Below are positions 14,268-23,167 of a stretch of 64,000 nucleotides of DNA, piece by piece. The DNA comes from an uncultured Oscillospiraceae bacterium (GTDB taxonomy: Bacteria; Bacillota; Clostridia; Oscillospirales; Oscillospiraceae). The translations under genes and the position numbers were made by a program. Location of the stretch: NCBI GenBank assembly GCA_950075865.1, contig CATMVA010000006.1, positions 1-64,000 of the forward strand, given 5' to 3'. The first letter of the stretch is position 1. Each line of letters opens with the position of its first letter. Below the pieces are notes generated by a model that worked only from the letters and a program-made list of their open reading frames with translations, was not told where the DNA came from and ran no database searches.

Positions 14268-15620
14268 TTGTCAAAGCAGAAAAAGCTCCCCTCCCTTCCC
14301 CTCGTCATTCGGGGCTATAATACCGAGGGTCAGGGGGTGGCCTCCCTCCCCGAAGGCATGACCTGCTTTGTGTCGGGGGCCCTCAAAGGGGAGACCTGCC
14401 TCGTTCAATTGGACAAAATCGGCAGGACCTGCGCCTGGGGTCACACGGTCAAGGTGGAGGTCCTCTCTCCCGCCCGGTTAGAACCGGATTGTCCACATTA
14501 TGTAAACTGCGGCGGCTGTGCTACCCGGCATATGACCTATGCCGAAGAGCTGGAATTCAAACGTCAGAAGGTGGAAGACTGCCTGAAGCGGATCGGGGAC
14601 TGTGATACCCCCGTCTCTGTTATATATGGCGCTGATAATACCCAACGTTATCGAAACAAGGCGCAATTCCCCATCTCCGGGTCGGCAATTGGTTTTTATG
14701 TAAACCGAACTCATCAGGTTACTGACGTGGAGGACTGTCTCCTTCAGCCCCTCCCCGCCGCCCGGCTCCGGGGGGCTCTCATAAGATTTATGTCAACCTA
14801 CCGTGTCCCCGCCTACGACGAGCAAACCGGCGGTGGGCTGCTCCGGCACCTCTACGTCCGTACCAATCGGAAGGAGGAAAGCCTGTGCTGCATTCTGGTC
14901 AACGGCAAGGCCCTCCCCCATGAGGAGGATCTGGTTGCCGCCCTCCGTGCCGCCGAACCTGACCTGAAAGGGGTCGTCCTGGGCATCAACGAAAAGCGGA
15001 ACAATGTGATTTTGGGGGACTCCTACCGCAAGCTCTGGGGGGAGGACTTCCTCATGGACACCATGTGTGGCCTCTCCTTCAAGCTGTCGGTCCCCTCCTT
15101 CTATCAGGTGAACACCCCTCAGGCCGAAAAGCTCTACAGCCTGGCCTTGGACTTCGCCGGCCTCACCGGGGAGGAGACCGCCCTGGACCTCTACTGCGGC
15201 ATCGGCACCATCACCCTGTGCCTGGCCCGGCAGGTCAGGAAGGTCATCGGGGCCGAGATCGTGCCCCAGGCCATTGAGGACGCCAAGGCAAACGCAGCCC
15301 GAAACGGTTTACATAATGCAGAATTCTTCTGTGGGGACGCCTCCGATGTGGCCGCCCGGTTGGCCGCCGAGGGCACCCGCCCTAACCTCATCACGGTGGA
15401 TCCTCCCCGGAAGGGCCTGGCCGAGGATGTGGTCCGCTCCATCGCCGGGATGGGCCCCGCCCGGGTGGTCTATGTCTCCTGCGATCCGGCCACCCTGGCC
15501 CGGGACGTGAAGCGGTTTTCTGAGCTGGGCTACACCGTCCAAAAGGCCGCCGCCGTGGACCTCTTCCCCCGGACCCACCATGTGGAAAGCGTTGTCCTAA
15601 TGACCAGGAAGGAGTTGTAG
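14268..15620 (+). CDS. rlmD: 23S rRNA (uracil-5-)-methyltransferase, RlmD/RumA family
   Basis: 450 aa. TTG 14268 is taken as start because AAAGGAGG lies seven bases upstream; the longer reading from 14229 lacks an RBS. Order: N-terminal TRAM-like domain, four-cysteine Fe-S region with CPHYVNCGGC (about 68-77), a central RNA-binding part, then the SAM domain with DLYCGIGTITLCLA, VDPPRKGLAED and the catalytic YVSCDPATLARD. Firmicute members may methylate both U747 and U1939 (RlmCD), which sequence alone does not settle. It is the first chromosomal gene after the mobile element and appears to head a short operon. Confidence 0.9.
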   Translation: MSKQKKLPSLPLVIRGYNTEGQGVASLPEGMTCFVSGALKGETCLVQLDKIGRTCAWGHTVKVEVLSPARLEPDCPHYVNCGGCATRHMTYAEELEFKRQKVEDCLKRIGDCDTPVSVIYGADNTQRYRNKAQFPISGSAIGFYVNRTHQVTDVEDCLLQPLPAARLRGALIRFMSTYRVPAYDEQTGGGLLRHLYVRTNRKEESLCCILVNGKALPHEEDLVAALRAAEPDLKGVVLGINEKRNNVILGDSYRKLWGEDFLMDTMCGLSFKLSVPSFYQVNTPQAEKLYSLALDFAGLTGEETALDLYCGIGTITLCLARQVRKVIGAEIVPQAIEDAKANAARNGLHNAEFFCGDASDVAARLAAEGTRPNLITVDPPRKGLAEDVVRSIAGMGPARVVYVSCDPATLARDVKRFSELGYTVQKAAAVDLFPRTHHVESVVLMTRKEL

Positions 15621-15623
15621 CGT

Positions 15624-16067
15624 ATGGAGTACCGAATCATGACCGAGGCAGACATTCCTCTGGTAACTCCTCTGTATATGGCTTACTATAACGAAAAAGA
15701 GGAGGGGGAATGGACGGCGCAGACCGTATATAAGCGGATCCACCAAGTGTTGAGTCGGGAGGATCCCTATTGTCTGGTGCTGGGATCCGGCCAAACGATC
15801 ATTGCCTTTGCCATCGGGTATTTTGAGCAGTACGATGACGGTTTTGCCTACGATCTGGTCGAGATCGTCGTGGCGTCGGACTATCAAAACCAGGGCATCG
15901 GCACCCAATTCATGGAGGAGCTGGAGCGCCGGGTCAAAGAGAAGGGCGCCATGCTGATCCAGCTCCAGTCCGTCAACGATGCCTTTCATGAGCATTTTTA
16001 CAAAAAGCTGGGCTTCCGCACCGCTTCCAACCTTGTGCTGAAGACAAAAATGATCGGCTCCCCGTGA
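15624..16067 (+). CDS. GNAT family N-acetyltransferase
   Basis: 147 aa, three bases after rlmD with AAGGAG inside its end. GNAT motif A is VEIVVASDYQNQGIGTQFMEEL (acetyl-CoA loop Q-x-x-G-I-G), and motif B is FYKKLGFRTAS near the C-terminus. Substrate unknown. Confidence 0.85.
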   Translation: MEYRIMTEADIPLVTPLYMAYYNEKEEGEWTAQTVYKRIHQVLSREDPYCLVLGSGQTIIAFAIGYFEQYDDGFAYDLVEIVVASDYQNQGIGTQFMEELERRVKEKGAMLIQLQSVNDAFHEHFYKKLGFRTASNLVLKTKMIGSP

Positions 16068-16079
16068 AAGGCGCAAGCC

Positions 16080-16865
16080 ATGAAGAAAATTTTGCTGCCC
16101 TGTCTCCCTGACGGGATGCCCCAAGAGTTCCTACCCTTTGCCGCCGATGCCCCCATCTACGACAGCTCCTCCTCCCCCGAGGCCAACGTGTATTTCATTG
16201 ACAAAGGGCACGGATACTATCTCAAACGCTCCGGCAAAGGCATGTTGGAGAAGGAATCAAAAATGACGGGATACTTCCACGCCAAGGCCCTTGGCCCGGA
16301 AGCGCTGCAATACATCACAGCGGAACAGGACTGGCTTCTGACCGCCGCCGCGGACGGGGAGGACTGCCTGCATGAGCGGTATCTGGCGGACCCCAGGCGC
16401 CTGTGTGATACCTTGGCCCTCGAATTGAGAAGGCTCCACGAAACCGACTTCACCGGATGCCCGGTCCAGGAGCGAACCGCAGAATACCTCGCTTTCGCCG
16501 AAAAAAATTACCGCGCGGGGACCTACGACAGCTCCCATTTCCCCGACAGTTTCGGCTATTCCTCGGCCCAGGAGGCCTATGATGTCCTGACCACCGGAAA
16601 AGCCGCCCTCCAAAGCCGGGTCCTTCTCCACGGCGACTATTGCCTGCCCAATGTAATCCTGAAGAACTGGGCCCTGTCCGGGTTCATCGACGTAGGCTGC
16701 GGCGGCGTGGGGGACCGGCACATCGACCTTTTTTGGGGTGTTTGGAGCCTGGAATTCAACCTGAAAACCGACCGGTACCGGGCACGTTTTCTGGACGCCT
16801 ACGGAAGGGATAAGGTGGACGAAGCCCTCTTGAAGGTCATTGCCGCGGCGGAGGTTTTCGGCTGA
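16080..16865 (+). CDS. Aminoglycoside phosphotransferase (APH(3')-like) kinase
   Basis: 261 aa. The C-terminal half has the APH catalytic loop LHGDYCLPN (about 181-189) and the metal-binding GFIDVGCGGVGDRHIDL, matching APH(3') enzymes in order and spacing. The N-terminal lobe has YYLKRS for the ATP-binding lysine. Length agrees with APH(3') (about 260 aa). Whether it confers resistance or phosphorylates another metabolite cannot be told; context (a GNAT and rlmD) is not that of a resistance island. Confidence 0.82.
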   Translation: MKKILLPCLPDGMPQEFLPFAADAPIYDSSSSPEANVYFIDKGHGYYLKRSGKGMLEKESKMTGYFHAKALGPEALQYITAEQDWLLTAAADGEDCLHERYLADPRRLCDTLALELRRLHETDFTGCPVQERTAEYLAFAEKNYRAGTYDSSHFPDSFGYSSAQEAYDVLTTGKAALQSRVLLHGDYCLPNVILKNWALSGFIDVGCGGVGDRHIDLFWGVWSLEFNLKTDRYRARFLDAYGRDKVDEALLKVIAAAEVFG

Positions 16866-16927
16866 CGGCTGTCAGAGCCGCCCTGTGCCTCTCTTTTTTG
16901 TACATAATTTTGAAAGGAGTTGCCTCC

Positions 16928-17305
16928 ATGCCCACGCCCGTCATTCTTTTTTACGACCCTATCCCCTCCCCCTGGGCAGGGAAACTGAAGGCCGTCTGTG
17001 CCATCCAGGGCCTCTGGCTCCACGCCGTGGAAAACGCCCAGCTAGACCGTCCTCTCCTCTCCCTGCCGGACGGCGGGATTGGGGAGACAGAAGCCCGGCC
17101 TGAGCCTCTGCCCGAGCCCGTGATGGTCCTCTGCGGCCTGACCGGACCCCAACTGGACCGACTCCTGCCCGCCCTCCGGAAGGAGCGGATCTTCTGTCTC
17201 AAGGCCCTTCTCACCCCCACCAACGTCGGCTGGACCCTCCGGCAGCTCTATACCGAGCTCTGCCGGGAGCGGGAAGAGCTGGAAGCCCACCGTCCTGAAG
17301 GATGA
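16928..17305 (+). CDS. DUF3783 family protein
   Basis: 125 aa from ATG 16928 (GAAAGGAG eight bases upstream; an earlier in-frame ATG at 16898 has none). The MVLCGLTGPQLDRLLPAL and KALLTPTNVGWTLRQLYTEL segments fit DUF3783, a small clostridial family of unknown role. A terminator follows directly. Confidence 0.7.
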   Translation: MPTPVILFYDPIPSPWAGKLKAVCAIQGLWLHAVENAQLDRPLLSLPDGGIGETEARPEPLPEPVMVLCGLTGPQLDRLLPALRKERIFCLKALLTPTNVGWTLRQLYTELCREREELEAHRPEG

Positions 17306-17310
17306 CCACC

Positions 17311-17336
17311 GCCCCGCCGCCCGGCGGGGCTTTTTC
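17311..17336 (+). terminator. Intrinsic terminator
   Basis: GCCCCGCC (17311-17318) pairs with GGCGGGGC (17323-17330), followed by TTTTT. Ends the rlmD-DUF3783 transcription unit. Confidence 0.8.
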
Positions 17337-17383
17337 CGCATGAAAATTTTCTTGATTTTTCCCCTTTTTCCGTCCCTTCCCCC

Positions 17384-17412
17384 TTGTCACTGGGGCGAAA
17401 ATGCGGTAAACT
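17384..17412 (+). promoter_or_regulatory. Promoter of the exporter operon
   Basis: TTGTCA (17384-17389), 17 bp, TAAACT (17407-17412), 37 bp upstream of the start codon. Confidence 0.6.
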
Positions 17413-17448
17413 AAATTACTTGATTTTTAAAGGAAAGGGGTCTGCGGA

Positions 17449-18216
17449 ATGGATTACGACGCGCTCATGTCTCTTGCGGCCGATTTAGGCTACGGTCTTC
17501 TGGCCAGCGGCGCCGAGATCTATCGGGTGGAGGAATCCATCCAGCGGCTTCTCCACGCCTACGGCGTGGCCGAGGCCGACCCCTTTGTGATCCCCAACTG
17601 CATTATCGTCTCTTTCACCACCCCGGAGGGGCAGGCCATGACCCAGGTCCGCCGCATGCCCTCCCACGGCACCGACGTGGACCTGCTGGAACGTTACAAC
17701 GACCTGTGCCGTCACCTGTGCGCCGAGCAGCCTCCTCTCCCCGTGGCCCGGGAGCGGCTGGACCGGATCGCCGCCACCCCCCGGACCTACTCCCTGCCCG
17801 TCCTTTTAGGGGCCTATGTGGTGGGCACCGCCGCCTTCGCCTTCTTTTTCGGCGGCACCCTCCGGGACGCCCTGTGCGCCGGCGTGTGCGGGCTGGCCAT
17901 TGGTCTGTCCCTCACCGCCATGACCTGGCTCCACACCAACCTGTTTTTTAAATCCATGCTGGGCGCCGCCCTGTCAGCCTTTATGGCTCTCTGCTTTGTC
18001 CATACGGGTCTGGGCGATCACAGCGAGCTCATTATCATCGCCGCCTTCATGGCCCTGGTCCCCGGCATCATCTTCACCAACGCCATCCGGGACGTCATGG
18101 CCGGGGACATGGTGGCCGGCATCACCAAGATCGCCGATGCCCTGCTCACCGGCCTCGCCATCGCCCTGGGTACCGCCTTCTCCATCGGCCTTACCCGTCT
18201 GATGTGGGGGGTGTGA
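17449..18216 (+). CDS. Threonine/serine exporter-type membrane protein (ThrE N-part, DUF1212)
   Basis: 255 aa. The soluble N-terminal ~110 residues have the DUF1212 signature (LLASGAEIYRVEESIQRLL, FVIPNCIIVSFTTPEG). About five hydrophobic helices follow. The conserved ALVPGIIFTNAIRD-x-MAGD motif is near 205-225. In many Firmicutes ThrE is split; this half pairs with the next gene, two bases downstream. Amino-acid export is inferred from the family. Confidence 0.85.
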   Translation: MDYDALMSLAADLGYGLLASGAEIYRVEESIQRLLHAYGVAEADPFVIPNCIIVSFTTPEGQAMTQVRRMPSHGTDVDLLERYNDLCRHLCAEQPPLPVARERLDRIAATPRTYSLPVLLGAYVVGTAAFAFFFGGTLRDALCAGVCGLAIGLSLTAMTWLHTNLFFKSMLGAALSAFMALCFVHTGLGDHSELIIIAAFMALVPGIIFTNAIRDVMAGDMVAGITKIADALLTGLAIALGTAFSIGLTRLMWGV

Positions 18217-18218
18217 GC

Positions 18219-18677
18219 ATGGAAACTATATTGATTCCCGTTCTGGCCGCTTTCGCGGCCTGCGCCGGCTTTGCCGTCATCTACAACATCCACGGTCCCG
18301 GCATCCTGATCTGCGCTCTGGGGGGCTCTTTGGGCTGGTTGGCCTACCTTCTGGCCGGCGCCCTGTGGGAGGACATCATGCAGACCCTCTGCGCCTCCAT
18401 CGTCATCGCCGCTTACTCGGAAATCATGGCCCGGGTCCGCCGCTGCCCAGTCACAGGCTACCTGTTGGTGGCCATCTTCCCCCTGGTCCCCGGCAGCGGG
18501 GTCTATCACACCATGGAGCACGCCGTCAACGGAGACAACGAGGCCTTTTTGGACACCTTTCTCCACACCCTGGGCCTGGCCGGTGCCATCGCCGTGGGCG
18601 TTTTGTTGGTCTCCTCCCTGGTGCGGATGTGGGGGATCTTCCGCCATCATACCACCCCGAAGGAGGGCCGGACATGA
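18219..18677 (+). CDS. ThrE_2 (DUF3815) partner of the split exporter
   Basis: 152 aa, ATG 18219 two bases after the previous stop. Four hydrophobic helices and the conserved VAIFPLVPGSGVYHTM motif (about 90-105) mirror the PG motif of the larger half. The two halves together equal one full-length ThrE. Confidence 0.83.
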   Translation: METILIPVLAAFAACAGFAVIYNIHGPGILICALGGSLGWLAYLLAGALWEDIMQTLCASIVIAAYSEIMARVRRCPVTGYLLVAIFPLVPGSGVYHTMEHAVNGDNEAFLDTFLHTLGLAGAIAVGVLLVSSLVRMWGIFRHHTTPKEGRT

Positions 18678-19390
18678 CCACCTATCAATGGCTCCTGTTT
18701 GACGCCGACAACACCCTCTTCGACTTTGACGCCGCCGAGGAATACGCCCTGTGTCGGACCCTGTCCCATTTCGGCGTACAGGCCACCGACCGAATCAAGA
18801 ACATCTACAAGAAGGGCAACCGGGCCCTCTGGGATGCCTTTGAGCAGGGCAAGATCTCCCAGGATCGCATCCTGGCCCAGCGTTTCACTCTCTTTTTGGA
18901 AGCTGCCGGCCTGGAGGGGGACGGCAAGGCCTGGAACCAGTTCTACATGGAGTCCCTGGCCGGCTGCTCGGTCCTGCTCCCCGGCGCCGAGGACCTGTGC
19001 CGCCGGGCCTCCCAGCACTACACCCTCTGCCTTGCCACCAACGGGGTGCCCTTTATCCAGCGCTCCCGACTGGAGCACTCCCCCATCGCCCGCTTCTTCG
19101 GGGACCGGGTCTTCATTTCCGGGGAAATGGGCTGCCGTAAGCCGGACAAGCAGTTTTTTGAGACCATTCTGACCACCCTGGGGGCTAAAAACCACCGTGC
19201 CCGGGTCCTGGTCATCGGTGACTCCCTCTCCAGCGATATCCGGGGTGCCTTCAACTCCCAGCTGGACAGCGTGTGGCTCCGCTGGCCCTCCTCCCAAACG
19301 GGAGCGGTCAAGCCCACCTACGAGGTGGAAAGCCTGGCCCAGCTGGGCCAGCTCCTCAACGCCCACCGTCTGGTCCCCATCCGCCTTTAG
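18674..19390 (+). CDS. YjjG-like HAD phosphatase (pyrimidine 5'-nucleotidase)
   Basis: 238 aa. ATG 18674 shares ATGA with the previous stop and has AGGAGG seven bases upstream; the same frame is open upstream but that is the exporter gene. HAD motif I LLFDADNTLFDFD (the first D nucleophile, the second acid/base), motif II CLATNG, motif III/IV KPDKQFF and VLVIGDSLSSDI. YjjG enzymes remove phosphate from non-canonical pyrimidine nucleotides; specificity inferred. Confidence 0.85.
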   Translation: MTTYQWLLFDADNTLFDFDAAEEYALCRTLSHFGVQATDRIKNIYKKGNRALWDAFEQGKISQDRILAQRFTLFLEAAGLEGDGKAWNQFYMESLAGCSVLLPGAEDLCRRASQHYTLCLATNGVPFIQRSRLEHSPIARFFGDRVFISGEMGCRKPDKQFFETILTTLGAKNHRARVLVIGDSLSSDIRGAFNSQLDSVWLRWPSSQTGAVKPTYEVESLAQLGQLLNAHRLVPIRL

Positions 19391-19402
19391 GAGGTAATTT
19401 CT

Positions 19403-20305
19403 GTGCCCTTACCATTCCGTCCCACCCCGTCCCCGGACGGTGAAAAGCCCCAGGGCACACCCCGGCGGCCCGGGGAGGCCCCTCCAGACTGGCTCATGGT
19501 CACTCTAGTGGTCTGCGTGGTCCTGGTCCTGGCTGGTCTCTCCCTGCTCTCGGGCCGGAAAAATGCCGCGGCCAGCGAGCTGCCCGAACCTACACCGACC
19601 ACCGCCGTCACCCCTACGCCGGATCCCACGCCCACACCGGAGCCTACCCCTACCCCCAAAGCCGCCTACGACTGGTCTCAACCGGTCCCCGAGGGGGAGT
19701 GCGCCGACCCAGAGACCTGGTTCCGGGACGCCGTCTTCATTGGCGATTCCCGTGTGGACGGCTTCCACTCCTTCAGCGGCGTAAAGGGTGGAGAGTTCCT
19801 CACCTACACCGGCCTGACCATCTACGAGGTGGACGAGGACAAGGAGGTCATCCGCCAGGGAGACAAAAAGCTCCCCCTGCTGGAGGCCCTGGCCCAAAAG
19901 ACCTGCGGCAAGATCTACATCGCTCTGGGAGTCAACGAGCTGGGCTATTTCGACGCCCAGGGCTTCAGGGAGACCTACGGCCGGGTCATTGACAAGCTCC
20001 GGGAATGTCAGCCCGGCGCCGATATCTATGTCCAGGCCATCATCCCGGTCAACACAGCCAAATGCGAAGCCCACGATCAGCCCTACTACATCACCAACGC
20101 AACCATCCAAGACTATAACAAAGCCCTGGCCGCCTTGGCCGGGGAGAAGGAGGTCTTCCTCCTGGACGTGCCCCAGGCCCTGGTGGACGAAAATGGTGAG
20201 GTCCTGGACAACTACTCTTCCGACGGGGTCCATTTCAAAAAGGAGGGCTACAAGCTCTGGCTGGAGGACCTGCTACGGCACGCCGTAGACCCGGGCAGCC
20301 TATAA
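19403..20305 (+). CDS. Membrane-anchored SGNH/GDSL-type hydrolase
   Basis: 300 aa, GTG start with AGGAGG eight bases upstream. A Pro-rich cytoplasmic head, one TM helix (VTLVVCVVLVLAGLSLL, about 33-49) and a Thr-Pro repeat linker lead to an extracellular SGNH domain: block I FIGDSRVDG (Ser nucleophile), block III ALGVNELG, and the catalytic pair DGVHF. Such proteins deacylate cell-envelope polymers. It sits between a cytosolic phosphatase and a lipoprotein, probably one operon. Confidence 0.82.
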   Translation: MPLPFRPTPSPDGEKPQGTPRRPGEAPPDWLMVTLVVCVVLVLAGLSLLSGRKNAAASELPEPTPTTAVTPTPDPTPTPEPTPTPKAAYDWSQPVPEGECADPETWFRDAVFIGDSRVDGFHSFSGVKGGEFLTYTGLTIYEVDEDKEVIRQGDKKLPLLEALAQKTCGKIYIALGVNELGYFDAQGFRETYGRVIDKLRECQPGADIYVQAIIPVNTAKCEAHDQPYYITNATIQDYNKALAALAGEKEVFLLDVPQALVDENGEVLDNYSSDGVHFKKEGYKLWLEDLLRHAVDPGSL

Positions 20306-20321
20306 CAAGGAGGATCATCTG

Positions 20322-20777
20322 ATGAAAAAATTCCTTTCTGTATTCATCTCCATCCTGTTTCTTTCTTCTCTTGCCGCCTGCGGCGGGGAGACGAACACGG
20401 TCAAGGACTTCGCTGTCGAAGATGCCGGGACCCTGCTGGAGTCCGGCGCCTTCACCGAATCCCTCACCGGGATCGACACCGAGGTGGCCTGCACCCGGTA
20501 CGGTGTGGATTCCGCCACGGTCACCAGCGGGGCGGTCTACGGCTCCACCGGAGCCACCGCCGAGGAGCTGGCCGTCCTCACCTTCGACTCAGCCGCCCAC
20601 GCCGAGGACGCCAAAAAAGCCGTGGGCTACTGGCTGGAGGATCAGATCGAGGCTATGGCCTCCTACCTCCCCCTGGAGGTCTCCAAACTGGAAAAAACCA
20701 TCCTGGAAGTTCGCGGTGCCTCCCTCCTTCTGGTGGTGGCCAACGACTACAGCCCAGTGGATGATTTTTTGAAATAA
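20322..20777 (+). CDS. DUF4358 lipoprotein
   Basis: 151 aa. Signal peptide with lipobox LSSLAAC (Cys about residue 20). The mature part fits DUF4358 (TFDSAAHAEDAKKAVGYWLEDQ, LLLVVANDY). Surface-attached, function unknown. Seventeen bases after the SGNH gene and followed by a strong terminator. Confidence 0.78.
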   Translation: MKKFLSVFISILFLSSLAACGGETNTVKDFAVEDAGTLLESGAFTESLTGIDTEVACTRYGVDSATVTSGAVYGSTGATAEELAVLTFDSAAHAEDAKKAVGYWLEDQIEAMASYLPLEVSKLEKTILEVRGASLLLVVANDYSPVDDFLK

Positions 20778-20790
20778 GCACATCGGATAC

Positions 20791-20831
20791 AAAAGCAGGA
20801 CCCCTCGTCAAACGAAGGGTCCTGCTTTTTG
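20791..20831 (+). terminator. Intrinsic terminator after the DUF4358 gene
   Basis: A long stem, AAAAGCAGGACCC paired with GGGTCCTGCTTTT, with CGTCAAACGAA at its tip, then more T. It lies between convergent transcription units. Confidence 0.85.
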
Positions 20832-20861
20832 TTTTTGCTGTGGGCCGCGTACCCGCCGGTC

Positions 20862-21053
20862 TTATTCCTCCTCTTCGTCCAGAGGCCCCTCCCAGACCAG
20901 GGGCCGCCCGCCTTGATCCAGCAAGGGCGTCAATCCGCCGCCGTAGCCACCCCCAATATAGAGGTACTGCACCCCCGTCGCTCGGTCCATCCAGATTTCG
21001 ATGCCGCCGCCGATCCCCTGGCTGTATATCTTTTCAAACCGTTTTCCTGCCAT
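20862..21053 (-). CDS. DUF6440 family small protein
   Basis: 63 aa, AAAGGAGG upstream. The KRFEKIYSQ, EIWMDRATGVQYLY and GGLTPLLDQGGRP segments match DUF6440, a short soluble family of unknown role. Fourteen bases downstream of obg, so probably co-transcribed. Confidence 0.75.
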   Translation of the reverse strand: MAGKRFEKIYSQGIGGGIEIWMDRATGVQYLYIGGGYGGGLTPLLDQGGRPLVWEGPLDEEEE

Positions 21054-21067
21054 GATCTCTTCCTCCT

Positions 21068-22351
21068 TTACTTTTGATATTCAAACTCCAGATTATAGAG
21101 GCAGATGGTATCCCCATCCTGGATGCCCATATCCTCCAGCCGCTGGTAGAGCCCCGATTCCCGGAGCTTCCGCTCGAACCAGCTGCGGGACTCGAAATCA
21201 GAAAAGTTCACGTTGGCCATGAGCTGGCGCAGCCAGGGCCCGTCCACAAACCACTCGCCGTCCTCCACCTCGATTTCCAGGTCCTCCGACGTATCGATCT
21301 CGGGGGGCCGCTCCACATAGGTGGACTCGTAGACCGTGATGGGAGGCAGATCCTGAAGCCGACGGGCAGCCTCCCACATGAGTTCGGTGGTACCCTGGTG
21401 GGCGGCGGCCGACAGCTCAAAGAAGGGCAGCCCCAGCTTCTCCACATGGGCCTTCAGGGTCTCCAGACCCTCCCTGTTTTCTGCGATGTCCACCTTGTTC
21501 CCCGCCACAATCATGGGCCGGTCGGCCAGCTCGGGGCTGTACTGCCGGAGCTCGGCGTTGATGGCCTCGAAGTCCTCCACCGGGTCCCGACCCTCCGAGC
21601 CCGACACGTCCACAATGTGGATGAGCAGCCGGCACCGGTCGATGTGCCGCAGGAAGTCATGGCCCAGGCCAGCCCCTTCCGAGGCTCCCTCGATGATGCC
21701 GGGGATATCGGCCAGCACGAAGGAGGTGCCCTCCTCCAGAGCCACCACCCCCAGGTTGGGGGACAGGGTGGTGAAGTGGTAGTTGGCAATCTTGGGGTTG
21801 GCCCGGGTAACCACGCTCAAAAGAGTGGACTTGCCCACGTTGGGAAAGCCCACCAGCCCCACGTCGGCCAGCAGCTTGAGCTCCAGGACCACGTCCCGCA
21901 CCTGGCCGGGGAGCCCCGCCTTGGCGAAGTGGGGCACCTGCCGGGTGGGGGTGGCGAAATGCTGGTTGCCCCAGCCGCCCCGGCCTCCCTTGCAGAGGAC
22001 GAAGGTATCCTGCCCCGCCATGTCACAGATGATCTCCCCGGTCTCGGTGTCCCGGACCAGGGTCCCCCGTGGCACCCGGATGGTGAGGGTCTCCCCGTCC
22101 TTTCCCGAGCAACGCTTGCCTTGACCGGGAAAGCCATTCTGGGCCACGTATTTCCGCTTGTAGCGGAAGTCCATCAGGGTGGACATGTGCTCGTCCACCT
22201 TCAGAACGATGTCTCCCCCTCTGCCGCCGTCCCCGCCGTCGGGGCCGCCGGCGGCCACATATTTCTCCCGGTGGAAGGCCACGGCTCCGCCGCCGCCGTC
22301 CCCCGCCCGAACCGTGATCCGGGCCTTGTCAATAAAGCCGTTGGCCGCCAT
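21068..22351 (-). CDS. obg: GTPase Obg/CgtA
   Basis: 427 aa. Gly-rich OBG domain at the N-terminus (RAGDGGGGAVAFHREKYVAAG, GGDGGRGGDI), then the G domain: G1 GFPNVGKSTL, G3 DIPGIIEGASEGAGLG, G4 NKVD, and a C-terminal OCT domain (from about 350). Essential 50S-assembly and stress GTPase. Located near rplU-rpmA as in most Firmicutes, here separated by a GNAT gene and a terminator. Confidence 0.96.
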   Translation of the reverse strand: MAANGFIDKARITVRAGDGGGGAVAFHREKYVAAGGPDGGDGGRGGDIVLKVDEHMSTLMDFRYKRKYVAQNGFPGQGKRCSGKDGETLTIRVPRGTLVRDTETGEIICDMAGQDTFVLCKGGRGGWGNQHFATPTRQVPHFAKAGLPGQVRDVVLELKLLADVGLVGFPNVGKSTLLSVVTRANPKIANYHFTTLSPNLGVVALEEGTSFVLADIPGIIEGASEGAGLGHDFLRHIDRCRLLIHIVDVSGSEGRDPVEDFEAINAELRQYSPELADRPMIVAGNKVDIAENREGLETLKAHVEKLGLPFFELSAAAHQGTTELMWEAARRLQDLPPITVYESTYVERPPEIDTSEDLEIEVEDGEWFVDGPWLRQLMANVNFSDFESRSWFERKLRESGLYQRLEDMGIQDGDTICLYNLEFEYQK

Positions 22352-22371
22352 AAGGCCACCTCCTTGTCTTG

Positions 22372-22818
22372 TTACAGCGCCAGTCGGTAGATCCGGTGCC
22401 GTGGAATCCCCTCGTACCAGGCGAAATACTCCCTGGGCACCTGGCAGATCTCCGCCAGCTCAGCCCCCAGGCCCTCGATGGTCCGGGCCGAGGCCAGGTT
22501 ATCCTCTGCGCAGGTGATATAGATGGACTTCATCCCATGATGCCGGGCCACCTCCAGCACCATGCGGGCGGCCCGCCCGGCATAGCCGTGGCCCCGGTAG
22601 GGCTCGTCCACCTCATAGCCAATGTGTCCGTTATAGTATGTGTGGAAATTGTCCCCGATGCGGACGCTGATTTTTCCAACTGCGGTGCCGCGGACACAGA
22701 TGTCGTAATAGTAGAAGGGAAGCTCCACCCTGCCCGCTTCCTTCTTCTCAATGACCCGCAGAGTCATATTTCCATCGGTCAGGGTCTCAAAACGGGTGTC
22801 AAACGGAAATATATCCAT
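22372..22818 (-). CDS. GNAT family N-acetyltransferase
   Basis: 148 aa from ATG 22818 (a GTG one codon upstream is possible). The acetyl-CoA motif is YEVDEPYRGHGYAGRAARMVLEVA, followed by CAEDNLASARTIEGLGAEL. Same family as YjdJ/RimJ-like enzymes with a conserved R-G-x-G-Y-A loop. Substrate unknown. Confidence 0.82.
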   Translation of the reverse strand: MDIFPFDTRFETLTDGNMTLRVIEKKEAGRVELPFYYYDICVRGTAVGKISVRIGDNFHTYYNGHIGYEVDEPYRGHGYAGRAARMVLEVARHHGMKSIYITCAEDNLASARTIEGLGAELAEICQVPREYFAWYEGIPRHRIYRLAL

Positions 22819-22837
22819 CACCTGCCTTCAAAGAGAA

Positions 22838-22867
22838 CGCCCCGGACATAGCAGTATGTCCGGGGCG
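22838..22867 (-). terminator. Hairpin after rpmA
   Basis: CGCCCCGGACATA (22838-22850) pairs with TATGTCCGGGGCG (22855-22867). The leftward T tract is interrupted (TTCTCTTT), so termination may be partial and some transcripts may continue into the GNAT-obg genes. Confidence 0.65.
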
Positions 22868-22879
22868 CCTATGGGTTTC

Positions 22880-23164
22880 TTATTCCGCGATCTCCTCGAT
22901 GGAAACCTGCTTGCGGTCCTTGCCCAGACGGGAGAACTTCACCTTGCCGCTGCGCAGAGCGAACAGAGTGTCGTCCTTGCCCTTGCCCACGCCCTCACCG
23001 GGGTGGAAATGGGTACCGCGCTGCCGGACCAGAATGTTGCCGGCCAGCACGAACTGACCGTCGCCCCGCTTCACGCCCAGACGCTGGGCGTTGGAATCAC
23101 GGCCGTTCTTGGTGGAGCCGCCGCCCTTCTTGTGGGCGAAGAACTGAAGACCAATATTCAGCAT
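22880..23164 (-). CDS. rpmA: 50S ribosomal protein L27
   Basis: 94 aa. Core begins [15 protein letters not shown]. It is preceded by the nine-residue extension MLNIGLQFF, the cleavage signal known from Firmicutes in which the protease Prp removes the extension before A10. The prp gene is directly upstream in this operon, so processing is expected. Confidence 0.97.
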   Translation of the reverse strand: MLNIGLQFFAHKKGGGSTKNGRDSNAQRLGVKRGDGQFVLAGNILVRQRGTHFHPGEGVGKGKDDTLFALRSGKVKFSRLGKDRKQVSIEEIAE

Positions 23165-23167
23165 TGG

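Noticed and set aside
18365-18673. Upstream extension of the YjjG-like frame
   Set aside because: This part is the ThrE_2 gene in another frame; the ATG at 18674 has an AGGAGG and a 4-bp overlap.
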